From positions 45,330,767 through 45,394,766 of the forward strand of contig NC_086251.1 in assembly GCF_021018805.1 (NCBI RefSeq): a stretch of DNA of 64,000 nucleotides, given 5' to 3'. Of the stretch, positions 38,541 through 51,620 are shown one piece after another. The notes beneath the pieces were generated by a model, which ran no database searches, was not told the DNA's origin, and worked only from the letters and a program-made list of their open reading frames with translations. How positions within the stretch are numbered: the first letter of the stretch is position 1; the number at the start of each line of letters is the position of its first letter. The stretch comes from Prinia subflava. Its lineage: Eukaryota > Chordata > Aves > Passeriformes > Cisticolidae. A program made the translations under genes and the position numbers.

Positions 38541-40066
38541 ACAGCACCTCGGGGAGCGACACTTGCCCCGGAGCTCTGATCCTCTCAGCAGGCTTCAAGT
38601 TTCCACAATATCCCTGAGTTAATCAATAGATACTGCCAGGATGTTACTAAATCTGTAGCTACAATATCATGAATTTTGAATGAGAAATGATTTCTTTTAA
38701 GTGTTGCTGAGTGTTACATCCACACTGTGCAAAGGTATGTACAGTAAACACTCTTCTCCAAGTTCTGGACCTTGACTTGTCTCCTCAGACTTGCTGGGTT
38801 TTGTTAATGTGAACTTATTGCATTTTTATTGCACATTCTATTCAAGAGAGACTTACAGGCTACAATTTTATTGAGCAAAAAGCAAGAAGGAGGGATTCAT
38901 AAGATGCTGAAGAAGAGATATAAAATGGATTAAATATATGAACTGATAACATAAGGCATAAAATTCTTTTTTTTTTTCTCTTGTATTTCTTTCCACCTTT
39001 TTATGGTGGATTATGTAAACTTCATATGGAACGACAATAAAGATCATGCTGAATATCAAATATCTTTGTTTCCAAAGAAGTGTCTTTATTTTCTTGGGAA
39101 GGGTGAGTGTGTGTGAAGATAATATTTTATTTAGTGATAGCATAAGCTATCAAAAAAGAAAAAAAAAATGGAAAAGTCAGTTCTGTGGGTTCTCTCTGAA
39201 GTGAATGGGAATACAGAATACTTCTTTACAGATTACATTTATATTGTTAAAAGGACAATTTCTGGTTTCTACTATGTTTAACTGCATATTGAGTTTAAAA
39301 ATCTGTTTCTAGTACTCAATTTAAACCAGAAATTATTCACCAATGTTTTCTCTGTTTTGTGTGACCATAAGAATGGGGTATCATGTAACTGGTTTCCATC
39401 AAACCTTTCCATTTCTCAGGGTCTCCATATCCCAAACTGGCATTTATTCAGCTCAGACTACAACTTCCAATTTTCGAGCTAAGTTATACCTGGATATAAA
39501 ACACAACTACTGTGTAAGTAAAACTTTATAAATGTAGAATAAGTTATTTGGGAGGAACAGGTGTTCAAAGGCAAACCTCCATTTTTCAGTCCCAATTCAG
39601 ATTAATTAATACTGGAACACAGACAGTAATGTCTCCTCAAAATAGACCATTCAGACTCCAAACAAAATCTCAATTTTCTACTAATAGCTTTTCCAGCTAT
39701 ATATCTGTTCAAGAAAATATTTTAATGATAGAATAATATTTCTACAAAAAAATATTTAATCTTCATCAGGTGCAGAAATGGCTGGACCATTTGCATTTGG
39801 TCTTTCCAAACAAATTCAGATTTGGTCAAGAACCCTTGGGGGAAAAGATACAACCAAGTTAAATAGAACTGTCTTCAATCAAAGCTACTATGAATTTTTA
39901 ATGAAATGCAGGTACTGCCTTTACTTTCACAAATAATGAAATTGTGATGACAGTCCTTTAGAGGCTTACCCTGATGGGAAACATAATCAAAGACTCATCA
40001 GCTAAATGTTAAAGCAAACTGGCTGGTGATCATCCACAGATTCTGCTATTCTTCACTGTAGTTTTA

Positions 40067-40081
40067 GATGATGATGATGAT
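40067..40081 (+). repeat. (GAT)5 trinucleotide repeat
   Basis: Five uninterrupted GAT units followed by a G. This is a short microsatellite with no coding context. Confidence 0.9.
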
Positions 40082-41409
40082 GTCATGTATCAGTGTTAAA
40101 GAGTTGGCAATTAGCTGCATTCATAAACACGTGCTTGAAGAGCCACACGTTTAAGTTCAGCTCTAAGAAAGAAGTGCCAGAGAGCTAGAAGCTGTGAAGA
40201 GACATACTAAAATCAAATCACCATAAGCCTGAATGTGTAGAAGGGAAATATTCACTCCCTGTTTATGTGTTAGGAAATGAAGAGGCAGAGCTAAGACTAT
40301 CTTTTTGCTCTTAGTTTAATGGTGCATTTATACTACAACAATGTCCTACATGTGGTGCATCTTAGTATACTTGAGGGAATAAAAAAGCAAAAGCTACTTA
40401 AGGGCTGAAAAGATAGATCAGTGGGAGGAGAGCTTAGCTGAGAAGTGACTATTCAGCAGCAATTTGATTTCATAGCTCTTCTCTGAGCTGGTGGCTGGTG
40501 GCAATGACAGCCTCATCAGTGATAGGTGTGTGATCTGCTTAATTCAGAGTTAGCAGATGAGAGATGAAGTGAGCATGCTGTATAGCAAAGAGGAATGAAT
40601 GGCAGATCAAGTGGGTTTTTGCAAAGACTCCAAGATGGGGGAGGGAGAGAAGGAATCCAAGGTCTACCTCGCACAAGGGTAGGGACTCACAAAAGCTGCA
40701 GTCAGCATAGGTGGATTTCCTCAATGGTGGAAGCTGAAAGATGGTATGTTCTGACCACTAGATGACTCTTTCTGTGTCTGCAAATGTGTCAACAGCTGTG
40801 AAAGGGCAGGCCTCTGGAAGAGCCATGCCTGTCTGATAAATCCATTCCAATGCCACAGGAGAAGTCACAAGTAACAATAGTCAAGAAAAATCTTCTGTTA
40901 AAGGACCTAGATACCGCCATCTGCCAATAAAAGCCTCCGTCCTAATAGGCTTGCTGCTTGCCTTCCACACTGGTAATTATACCTAGTTTTCTGCCAAATT
41001 CTTCAGGAATTCTACAGACAATCAAGTGGAGGGTCATAAAATGCTTAGGAGCTAGAGTTACTGGGTTTATATAGGCAGGAGAAAAAGCACTAGAGAAAGG
41101 TTGCCGAGAAGATGGAAAGGAAGGGAAAACCTTCTCCTGGGAAGGGAGAGGACAACAAGTACATAGTGAAAGGATATGACAAAACCAGCTACAATAATGG
41201 AAAATTACATAGAGTTAAATTTGGTGGAAATCTGGAGACAGAAGATTTCTCCTTCACAGACAGCTAAAGCCAGCTCTGGTGGACTTTAAGATTCAGGGGT
41301 TATTTTCACTGTATTCCTCTGACCCACACTAAGTACTTCTGTTTAATCTTATTAGCCTTGAGTCAGATAACCTTCCTTTGAACAAAAGAATCAGATCTTC
41401 ACAACTAGA

Positions 41410-41590
41410 ATGGTAAAGCACTGGAAAGGACAGTTCAGAGAAATCATGAAATCTTCCCTCTTGGAGCCTCTAAAACTTTGGCTGGAAAAAAACCTGAGTA
41501 TGTTGGGTCTACATTTGAAGTCATCACTACTCTGAGCAGGAGGTCAGACTGGCTGACCTCCAAAAGCCTTTTCCATTTTTCTATCTCTGC
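41410..41590 (+). mobile_element. Old CR1-type LINE 3' fragment
   Basis: The sense-strand order matches the CR1 3' region: a 'cactggaaaggacagttcagagaaatcatg' area corresponding to the 'ggaacacactgcccagagaagtggtg' stretch, then 'cttccctcttggagcc', 'taaaactttggctgg', 'tctgagcaggaggtcagactggctgacctcc' and a decayed 'ccttttcc' tail. Divergence is high and gaps are likely, so it may belong to an older CR1 or L3-like subfamily. The open frame at 41478-41681 overlaps it and is not a gene. Confidence 0.6.
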
Positions 41591-44500
41591 AAAAAGAGGC
41601 TGTTTGTGGCAGGGACTGTGTGCTGAAAGGGAAGCACTTGAATTACACTGTATCTTTTCGACGCTATTGAGTCACTCCTAGAATATAATAAACTGAAGTG
41701 CAAACCTGTAGTGCCTGAACTCTTTATTACCTGATTTCATATTACTACAGTCACTCCTCAAAAAAGTGGACTCATCAGTCAAGCAGTGTTTACCAGTGCA
41801 TAGCCTGCTGCCGAGCTCTAATGGTCTTTAACTATCAGAAAAGCCATAAGGGATAGTATTTCTATTATCATTGAGGCCCAGCTTTGGGAGAGGATGCATT
41901 GTCGAGAGGTGAATGTAGGTTTCCTCTTTATTGCTTCTCTGAATTTAAACTGATGCAATCTATCATGGTTTAAATGAATAATTTCAAAACGTAGTGGCCT
42001 TTAAAATGATTTAAAGTCAATGAGCTAGTAGTGGAGTCAACTTGGCTCCTGCATTTGGGTGCAATGCCTGTGGTCTGCCTGCTGCACACAAAGCAGTGTG
42101 CACGCTGCTCTTTAGCCACTGCTATTTCTCTTGGAATACTGAGCCAAAAACTCTCAGCAATACAAGTCTGAAGAGCAAATACTAAGCTCTCGATTGTGTT
42201 TGTTTGTTTGCTGAACAGTAGGAAATACTAACAAAAACTGTCATCTCCTTATTTGTTACTATTCCTATTTTTTTTAAATAGATCGATTTCAAGACAAAAA
42301 AATGCCCTTTTACCCACTCTTCAGCTGCACTGCACTGAAACAACACACACCTTTCTGACATTTTTTTCTACCAAAGAATAAAAAGAAATGAAACTTTATT
42401 TTGCAGCAGACAAATACAGTTTGTATGGACAAATCAAAAGGTTGCACAAGCTTCTATTTACTTGGTTTCATTTGTATCTTTTTAGATTGTTTTGGGGGGG
42501 AATTGAGTGTAGGTTCTGGGTTTTTTAGTGTTTTTTTTGGTTTTGCTTTGGTTTTCTTTATCCTAACATTTCTTTCCCTCCTCCATTGGAAATAGCCAAA
42601 AATAAGACATTGCTTTGTTTCTTTTCCCCTCAGATCTTTTGTGCACATGTGGGCATGTGTTTGGACATGCATAAATTTATTCTTAAATACAAAATCTCTA
42701 GCTTTTGTCTTACTTGCTTTTTTCATTTCTGTCCACCCACTCCCTGCCCATGTCTTAGATGCTGCCTTTTTTATTTCTGTTATTGCTTTTCTCCTATGTC
42801 TCTTAAGAATTACAAAGGACTTGATAAATTATTTAGGTCCTACTAAGTGCTTTTGTTTTCCTGAATACTTGTTTCTTAGATACTAAGAAAATCAAGGACA
42901 AATTGATTGCAGATTTTGGGAATGTTTTAAAACTGCATCATTTTCTTGAAAAATATAAGTTGAGTGAGTTCAGTCAGTAGTTTTAATCAAATTCTAACAA
43001 AAAACAGAAACAGTGGAAAAAAGTATTTAAAAACAACAACAATTTATAGATGAGGAGGACAAGTGAATATTCAGTGTTGAAATGCAAAGAGAAAAGCAGC
43101 ATATAGAGCATTAATCAGGATTATTTGTAAACAAACAAAGGAAATGTAATCTTCTTCCTGTTGTGGGAACACTTTCATTTCTTCGTTTCTGTTTAGATTT
43201 TTTTCCTAAGGTAGTTATAAACCTATCGCTGCATTTCAGACAGACACAGGCACTTGTCTGCTGTCATTCCTCTTTGGCCCACATTATTGGCAACACAGAA
43301 CTGATTCTCTTTTTGTTCTCTCAAGGTCTCTATTGTGGACTCTGTGGTGCAGGCAAAGTGCAGAAGCTTTGCTCAATTTCTCCAAACTTCCACAGCATTG
43401 CTACTGAACTGACACAGCTCTTCTGCCAGATACTAAATCTTCAGGCCTCTCCAGAAAGACCGTGATGAACAATAGCTAAATGGAAAGGTTAGGTGGCTAT
43501 ACTTTCATTGCCTCCAGCACTGCATTCTTCTAGTACCTTAATTAATATTGAACAGTTCTCGTAAAAATATCTTCCAGAAGTTAATGCAATTTTCCATACA
43601 CAGTTGCCCTGAATTATATGTACAGTGTGTACAGATATCTCCACTTCCCTGAACTCTGATATATTTAGATAAAAATTCTTTTCCCTGATATTTAAAAAAC
43701 ACTCACACATTTCATTACAATAACAGATGGAAATGTTGACTGTGCTGACTTAATTCAATATTAGCTCTGAATCCTTTACCATTAAGCAACAGTTTTAAAA
43801 TACTTGTCTAATACATCTCCACTTAAATCTTAAAATTTGAAGTGTTACATTGTTGGTTCCCAATCGATAATATCATAATTATTTGAAATTTAAAATTCTG
43901 AAGACTACTAGAGGCATAATGATTGAAATTAAATAAATTATGGGCAATAAAGGGTCCTTACATTATTAACATTCTCCACTGTATTAATAAACTTTAAAAC
44001 TGCAACAAAGTACCAGCACTAGGAAAGGGAAAGACAAGTTTCACTGATTTAAAATTACCATTTTTATGTACCATTTTCTATCCACAATACAAGAAAGGCA
44101 ATTCAAGTTTGTCCGAGACATTGCTTAGCTATCACTGAATCTTTTTGTGCATTTCCAGAGAGAAAAACATATCTTTACTCACCACTGCTACTAAAAGACA
44201 AAAGTAGATCTCATAAACTCTTCCCTCTCATGCTGTTTCCTAAGGATGTTTAATGCTTCTGTAGTTGTCATTGTCTGTCAGAAATACTCAAACAATTTTA
44301 ATTAAAATAAATAGAAGGAATGAAAGAAACAGGAAGACTGTTTATATATTAGAGATTTACACGCTACAGGTTTGCTACAGAAAGAGCCTTTCTATCAACT
44401 ATAGAAAATACCTGACAATTCTCAGCGAAACCCACCTTTCCTCAGCCACAGAGAAAGGAGGTGGTTAAAAAGAATTTACGAAATTCACGAAGACAATTGT

Positions 44501-46435
44501 TCTACCCAACTACTTCAGAAGTTCTTGCAGAGGCCTGAACTGCTCCATGCTAAAATAATTGAGTAAAAGAAGAACCCCTTCACTTTACTAAAAAAGTTAG
44601 AGGGATAGATGACAGATCATAAGGGCTGCTTCAATATTTACTAAGCAAATGACTGGAAAACAGAAAAGGGAATGGTTAAAAAAAATTAATCTATGAACTT
44701 CCATGAAAAACCTTGTACTTTGAAAAGAATTTTGTTTGGTCTCTCACCAAATAACTACAAGACAAAGAGCTACATGATTAATATGTTTTAGACCAAATAA
44801 AGACACAATAACTCTTTTGAAACATAGAAGGATAGGACTTTTTTCAACACTATTTCAATTCCCATTCCAAACTGCTTTCTGTACTGACCTGAACTCTAGA
44901 GTTTCATTAGTATAAAAACACCTTCAAGTTCTCTTTTTCCCTATGAACCTACTGAAATTTTCAAGATCTCCCTTTTTCTTTCTCTCTAAGAGCTGATAAA
45001 AGAAATATTTTTCCCTCATTAGTACAGAAGGAAACAAAGACCAAGATACAGATATTAGGAACATTTTGGAATCAGAGAATACAATACAACAAATTATTTT
45101 ATAAAGAGTTTTCTTACTACTAAATGTGCTTTTGAGTCCCCAGTTTCCAAATATTTCATTTACTTGCTTGCATAAATGCATCAAGGACTCTCCTTATGAA
45201 AACTTTATTTTATCTGTTTTTCTCCCCCTTTTCCATTATGCTGTTTTCTAATACAGTACAAGCCTTGACCCAAAAGAACTTGATAAAATAAGAAGAAAGA
45301 AATGTATTTCATGCCATGAAGATAGACAAAAGGAGCAGGAAGAGGATATTTAAACCCACGTCTTACAAAGATCTGTGATTATTTGCATCTCTTAAAAACT
45401 GATCCTTTAAATCCCAGTATAAAAATGGTAGGTTCAACTGATGTTAGTTAAATGTTTCTAATTCATACCAGAATAAAACATGGGCTATTGAAATACTCCA
45501 GTACATTCCATTACTTTTGGAAGTCTGGGTGTAAAAAGGAATTTGTTCCTAATGTTTGTACAGACAGTTATACCTGTGTTTTGGACCACTCAGAGGATCA
45601 AATATATACCAGGTGACTAAAGAAGCAATATAATTCATCTATCAAAAGTTTGTCTAAAATTACTCACAAATTTCAACCACACTGCTCCAAAAATAGGATG
45701 TCAGAAAATATATTTTAATTATTAAGAAATTGGATCATTAGAAAAGACAGCTCTTCAGGTCAGAAATTGCTTTTATGCTTAGCCTAAGCTCTGTTCTCTG
45801 ATAGGGTTTCATAGAATTCCAGCAAACTGTCATCCTACCCCTAGGAATCTTCAAAATGCTGTTCACTTTTTAAACTATTGACAGCATGGCTTAATTCATT
45901 ACAAATTCTTTCAGCTTTTTATTTAAATACTCGTTCATTGACCCCAAAAGAGTTTTAGCAAGATTAGACCATTTATATGCAGTCAGTGATTTTTATTCTG
46001 CATAGCTTCTTAATGTTCAGTATGAATTGAACCACCAGCCTCTCAATGGCATACAGCAGGAACCATGAAATTTTGTTCTAATTTATTTGGCCAGTTGCTT
46101 CAGCAGATTGAAGACTTTTTTGACTTATTTCATTAACACAGAAGCTTTATTTTCATTTGGGTTTTTAAAAAATCCAGTCCATTTCTGTAGTTTTTCTATG
46201 GTTTTAAAAGGACCAGACTATCTTGGTACAAATGCATTTTTAAGGCAATTCTTGCTTTATATTTATGTTATCTTAGAACAGGCCTAGTGTAAGATATATC
46301 TCTTTTTCCCTGTATGTTTCATAAGAACCAGATTTTTTTTTAAAGGCTATTCTTCTTTCATGCCTTTACTCTTGATCTTTGATCAGGCTCAGTATGAAAT
46401 GTATTTCTTTTCTGATTCTTGTACTAATATCCATC

Positions 46436-46505
46436 TCTGCAATAGCCTATTTCCCATCTGCAATAGTAAGATCTTGTCAAACAAGCCAACAGGAGTCTGC
46501 AATAG
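46436..46505 (+). repeat. Three dispersed copies of TCTGCAATAG
   Basis: The same 10-base word occurs at 46436-46445, 46457-46466 and 46496-46505. Spacings of 21 and 39 bases are irregular, so this is not a clean tandem. It may be a decayed minisatellite or a cluster of C/EBP-like half-sites (TGCAAT). Confidence 0.8.
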
Positions 46506-48129
46506 CTTCAGGCACCTTCATCTCATCCTGTCTTTCTTCATTTTTCTTTAAGCCGTAGGAGCAAATTCTCTGAAAATGAAAAAATGTCTTTTAAATTTGA
46601 AACCATCAGCAAAGGCTAATTGAAAGAACAGAATCTCAACAAAAAAGGATTATGTATTCTCCCTTTAGATAGGAGAACACAGTTATAAAACATTCAAGGC
46701 TACAAGGTAAGAAATACATTAGGATGAAATCAGATGTCAGAATTAAAGATGATTCCAAATTTTTTCTTCTCTTATGTAACCTTAAATGTTTTGAGCCTTC
46801 TAGGATAAATGTGCCTAATCAAAATTATAACTATTTTTACAAAGTGTTCAAATAATTCCAAGGAGTCACTCATTAAAATAATATAGTTGCCATTATCCAT
46901 AATATCTTAGACACTGTTTTACTTAGATGATGAGCCACAGAAAGCTGCTTTTTTATCTTTAAAACACTGTTTTCAATAAACAGTCCATACCACTTTGGTT
47001 GGTAATGAATACAGATCACTTCAGTCATTTGCCAGGATCCCTTTTCAACAAGGCCTGGTTTGAAGAAAACTTGGTTACTAGTTTGTATTGCAATGTGCAA
47101 GGATCTATAGATAAATTAGTTTTACCTGTTGTACAGTTATTATTGGAATAGTTCCCTGTGCTGTACCATTATCAATAATTCACTTGATCTCTGTGACTTT
47201 TCCCAGAGTCACCTTGAATGTTACATGAAATTAGTGGCAGATGCATTGATATTCCTGAGAATAGTATTGTTAAGAAATAACAATAAAATACAGACAGTTT
47301 CTCATCCCACCACTCATCTATATTTAAATATGGATGGTCTTTATCAGATGATTCACATGGCAGGTACCTGTGGAATGATTTCCTCCCTTTGTTTTTCTTG
47401 ATTCATTTCTTGCTTCACTTCATAAGTTTAAAAAGCCAAAGTAGGAAGTAGGAAGTTTGAATATGTATATTCTAAAGAGCTTGAATTCCCCTCTACATAC
47501 TGTGCAATGTGCCAAATATGCGCGTGGTCTCTGTAGAAAAGGTATGAAAACCATACACAGTAGCCATAATTGTTCACAGGCCTTCTAGAAAAGCATTTGA
47601 CTGTTTATCTTATGCTTCTGAAGCTACTGATATTCCTGTCTGATCCCTAAAACCAACCAAGCTCAGTGCCATACTAAAGCTCTTTATCTCTAACAGCACA
47701 CTCTACACACAGTAAATAGCACGAATAAAAACTACATTACAATACACAGGCATGCAGAGCCCGTTGGGGCATCATGCTATTGCTAAGCCCAGCACTCCTC
47801 TCTGGATTGAAAAATAAGAGGGGGAAAAGCATTGCTAGGTGGCTGATGTGCACCAGAAAGCAGTGTTATGCATTTAGAGGCTAGTATCAGCATGAGTTAG
47901 AGAGCTCTGGATTTAACAGGAGTAAAGGTAGATGAAGTTCCTGGGAAGAGTTTTGTGGTTATCATCTTTAACTGTTGATGCTTACCAATTTCTCACTGAC
48001 CAAGAATCAATCCATTTTAAATTATTCTGGAATTTTTAAGCAACGCTAAACAAAAAGCTCACACACACAAATCCAATCAAAAATCCAGCAAGAACAGACA
48101 GTATCAACTCTTTGTAAAGTCTTCTAGAA

Positions 48130-48159
48130 TTTTACATTTCAGCTTCCTGAAATGTAAAA
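48130..48159 (+). other. Perfect 13-base hairpin with 4-base loop
   Basis: TTTTACATTTCAG (48130-48142) and CTGAAATGTAAAA (48147-48159) are exact reverse complements around a CTTC loop. No sequence family is recognised. Such a compact perfect inverted repeat could extrude as a cruciform or be a slippage product. It is short for a microRNA precursor. Confidence 0.7.
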
Positions 48160-48965
48160 GATACCCCTCTATTTTAACCTATTAAAAAAAAAAAAGCAAA
48201 CAATCTTTACATTTTCATTAGTATATTTCTTGTTTCATAAATCAAAAGTTGAGGACTTGATTTACCAACATATATCGATACAAATTCTTCATTTATTTGT
48301 TTTACAACTTGAGGTTCTTTAAAAGGTCTGATTCTGGTTACTGATTACAATTATCTTTTTTCTTGAATGTTAGGATGCATTAAGGATGATCAAATGCTTT
48401 TTTATAAGCATTTTATAGTGATTAACAATGAACTAAGAATTAAATAAGAAGAGGAATGGAAAGATCTATAGTTAGAACCCTACTCCTCATCAAGTTGAAG
48501 GCAAGAGGATATTTTATTTTTTTAAACTGTATGTGGGATGGGAATGAATTTACTCAAAAATGAGATAAAAAAATGATAACATTTTTCTTCCTTCTTCCTC
48601 TTAATTTCTGTTTGGTGGAAAGTAAGGGTTCAAGAATAAGATTTATTTAGAAGAAACCTAAGAAATGAGTTAGTGAGAGAAAAAATACTGTATGGAAGGA
48701 ATAAATCAAAAGAGAAAAGCTAAAGAAAACAATATGTCTTTCTGACACTATGAAATATTGAGAAAACCACTAGAGGGAAATGCTGTCATTTTCATATTTC
48801 AGGGCTTTCATTTAGTTTTGATGAAAATTGAATAACATACAATTTTCCCAATATTGTAAAGCATTTAACACAACTTTGCCATTTTCAAGGGACAAGTAAT
48901 TTCAAAAGTCAACAAGCTTAAAGATGATATTTGACAGAAAGGGTAGTTCTCTAAAAGCTGAAGAG

Positions 48966-49145
48966 TGGTCCAATGAGTACACTGGTATCCTGGGATTTAG
49001 AGTTCATAGTTTTGTCAGAGACTGTCTGTCTGATTTTGGACAAGCGATTTGATTTTATGCTGCATTTCCTTATCTGTAAAATGGAAAGTGTAGCATTCAT
49101 CTCTCTCACATGAAACTGCAAGGATAAATATATCTACTGTCAAGA
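48966..49145 (+). mobile_element. Ancient MIR-type SINE relic
   Basis: The order of words follows the MIR consensus: 'cctgggatttagagttc' (compare the region following the tRNA-like head), then 'tgattttggacaagcgattt' (compare 'tgaccttgggcaagtcactt'), then 'tgctgcatttccttatctgtaaaatgg' matching the conserved 'cagtttcctcatctgtaaaatgg' core, then 'ctctctcacatgaaactgcaaggataaat' matching the 3' part ending in 'gaggattaaatga'. The strongest stretch is about 49030-49083. MIR amplified in early amniote or older ancestors, so a copy this readable in a bird is notable. The reading is by eye against a consensus from memory. The extreme ends are uncertain. Confidence 0.7.
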
Positions 49146-49515
49146 AGAAAGTTCAGGAAAAAAATTTTCAATTTGGCGTACAAAATTGCTGATTTGAACT
49201 GTCACTGAGGTTCAGCTGTGGAAACAATTGTCTAAGCTGTTTAATGCAGTACCTTATGTAGCTTCAGATCATTGTAACTGCAAATAGCTATAAATAGCTA
49301 CAAAAAATCTCCAGATGCCATAAAGCACTAATACAGAACTTTCCAGTATCAGATTTCCACTACAAACTATATTGAGATTAAAAAAAATAATCACAGAATA
49401 ATGTAATTATGTATACTGAAAATATCCAAGTGAGATTGAATAATGTGTTAACATACCAGCACATTTCTGAATAGAGAAATTACAAAAAAATGAGGGCAGT
49501 CTCAGATAAAGCAAA

Positions 49516-49544
49516 AAAACTCCTCTTGCTTTAAGAGGAGGTTT
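49516..49544 (+). other. Short interrupted hairpin
   Basis: CTCCTCTT (49520-49527) pairs with AAGAGGAG (49533-49540) around a GCTTT loop. After one A/G mismatch, four more A-T pairs extend it outward and it is followed by T's, like a simple transcription-terminator shape. That shape has no known role in vertebrate RNA polymerase II transcription. Confidence 0.6.
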
Positions 49545-51039
49545 TGGTTGCTATCTGTGCACTCATCAAACATGAATATTTTCTACAAGTAATTAGATTC
49601 TGAAACTTTTGATAAATTTAAAATGGCTATCAGAATGTTCACCGTGAATTCTAGTCACCTGTTAGGTCACAGATTAAAGAGTCATGGTAGGGTTTTGTAG
49701 AAAGCTTAGGAAACAGCTTTCCATACCTACAGTACATACTCCATTACAAACAGTAATGCTTTGGAAGATGACACAGAACTGTATTTTGTAAAGTGATGCA
49801 CTAATCAGAGATGTAACTATCAGGAAAAAAATACAGAAACAGCAACCTAGCTTGAAAGTGTTCAGCAGCCCTCCCTGTCTCCCGAGCCGTGTATTTGTCT
49901 GTTGAATGGCCCACACTGTTTCTATTAGAGCTAGGAGCATGTTTGTTTTTTATATCCATATCTATGCCTGGGCTCTCTTTTTGAAGGTTAATGTTAAATA
50001 CAGCTGTGTGAACTGTACTGCACAGAAATTAAGCTTAGTAGATTCTAGCACAAAGTAGTTTAAGGTAAGCACCTGAGTTTCATGTCATTTTTAGAGGTAA
50101 GTGAGCTCTAAATAAAAAATATTGGGGAGGGATAATTTAGCCTCACATAATGCTGAAACATATGATCATAGAAGAATTCCAGAGTAGTTTCTTCTTGTTT
50201 CATATCTAATGCATCCATTTTTTACCTCTTTAGTTTACCTTCAACTTGAAAGGTTCTGCTGCCAGCATTCAGGCATGCACGTCACCTGCCCAAAAGCAAG
50301 CTGGATTCATTTCTAGCCTGTGCCTCACTGGCAGCTTTGCCAGGAAAATGTTATAATTGACTCTACCCTTTGTGGTTCTGGATGAAGAAAACCTACCCAG
50401 TGTTGAATGTGACAAGTATAGTAAGCAATAGATTTTACCCTGAAAAGTCAAGGCAGTCTATAAACAGCACTTAAAAGTGTAAAGATGATATGTGTAAAAT
50501 ATTAGACCATGCTTTTAGCTTAATGCTGTAAAAATAAATACTAAAGTCTTGAAAATTATGCTTTAGTATCCTGGCTCCCATTATATCAATAATTAAAGTT
50601 TTTATTTCTAGTGTGAAAATAGCTGTCCAGTGATTTTAAATTACAAATATTCATTACCAAAAAAATAGGTTTCAAGACTAAAGAGGATTTGCAACTGGTT
50701 GTGACCACTTGAGCAGGAAATATGTATAGCACTAACTATATTGTAAAAGACCAAGAACATATGGAACATACTGCAATGAAATTTGCTTCAGCCTGATTAG
50801 GATACCTAATATGATGTAGGTCTCCAGCAAGTGCTGACTAGAAGTAATACTGCGATCTTCTCTGATATGTCTTTTCCCTCTGGAAGATTTAATGTCTCTC
50901 ACATGGTATTATCAGCAAATGTGCCTTCAGCTCTGACTGGAACATAAGGCCCAGGAACAGCTTAGCTGCAGTGCTACAAGTTCTTTCTGCATGAAATAAA
51001 AATATGTGTTATTAAATTAATTTTTAAGATCAAGACCTT

Positions 51040-51620
51040 TTTTCTCTCTGTAAACCAGAAAAAGCCTATTGCCTGTCACCCAGTATGTGTGTACCAACTT
51101 CCTACTAGGTACAGCAGACACAATAAATATGTGATGGAGTCCAGTGCACAGACAGGTTAAAATCTGGATGGTTATTGCTGTTGTCCTAGTTCAGTGCCAG
51201 GGCTGAGTTTATACAGGGACTCTGATGATGCACATGAGCCCTGCTGTCTGTGTTTGGTCCTCATTAGCACACTAATACATCATTACTACATTGACAAGCA
51301 GTACAGGTATTGTAGAGCAGTGACACTGTGAACTTCTCTAGTGGTGTATGCATTAGTCCATTCTCACATTCCTGTTTCCCTTTTGCCTCTGAAAAAGACA
51401 GTTTGCTCTATGGTCCATTGACTTCTTGGCTGCAGTAAACCTGCTAATGAGCTGAGTCAAAGCTCCCAGAAAACTTCACAAGTGTTACCAAAAGCAGATG
51501 CTGAGTATCTGTGGCGGAGATAAAACAATTATACAAACGGGAGTGGTGTTTTTCTTCTAAGCCATTCTCGTCCTTTGAACATGCAGATTCAAGCACTCAT
51601 TTGCATAATGTACATATTAC
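51040..51620. promoter_or_regulatory. Possible conserved regulatory block
   Basis: The region has a perfect octamer ATTTGCAT at 51599-51606 (POU-factor site), TGCTAATGAGCTGAGTCA at 51442-51459 containing an AP-1/MAF-type TGAGTCA at 51453-51459, and several CATTAG/TAATGA homeodomain words. It has few long A/T runs and no recognised repeat. These are compatible with an enhancer, but conservation cannot be checked here. Confidence 0.25.

Larger units (their letters stand above)
33501..41409. other. Gene-free AT-rich sequence
   Basis: No gene is supported. Features inside are the A-rich purine tract at 35836-35878, the nested hairpin at 37116-37173, a possible MIR/L2-type remnant at 38460-38540 and a (GAT)5 run at 40067-40081. 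Open frames are at most 121 codons (36453-36818, minus) and resemble no protein I know. Confidence 0.55.
41591..48965. other. Gene-free AT-rich sequence
   Basis: No gene is supported. The stretch 41780-42180 has the look of an older regulatory block (homeodomain-like ATGAATAATTTC and TTTAAATGA words), but this is only an impression. A G/T-rich stretch lies at about 42485-42565. Three copies of TCTGCAATAG occur at 46436, 46457 and 46496. A hairpin at 48130-48159 and an A run at 48184-48195 lie near the right end. Confidence 0.5.

Noticed and set aside
40926..40952. AATAAA followed by a 6-base stem AAGCCT/AGGCTT
   Set aside because: The stem is too short, and no LTR or gene end is recognisable around it.
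43163..43465. 100-codon frame with several cysteines
   Set aside because: No family resemblance and no splice or promoter context; treated as chance.
45812..45850. TTTCATAGAATTCCAG, similar to the start of a reverse CR1 tail
   Set aside because: Similarity stops after about 12 bases and no further CR1 text follows.
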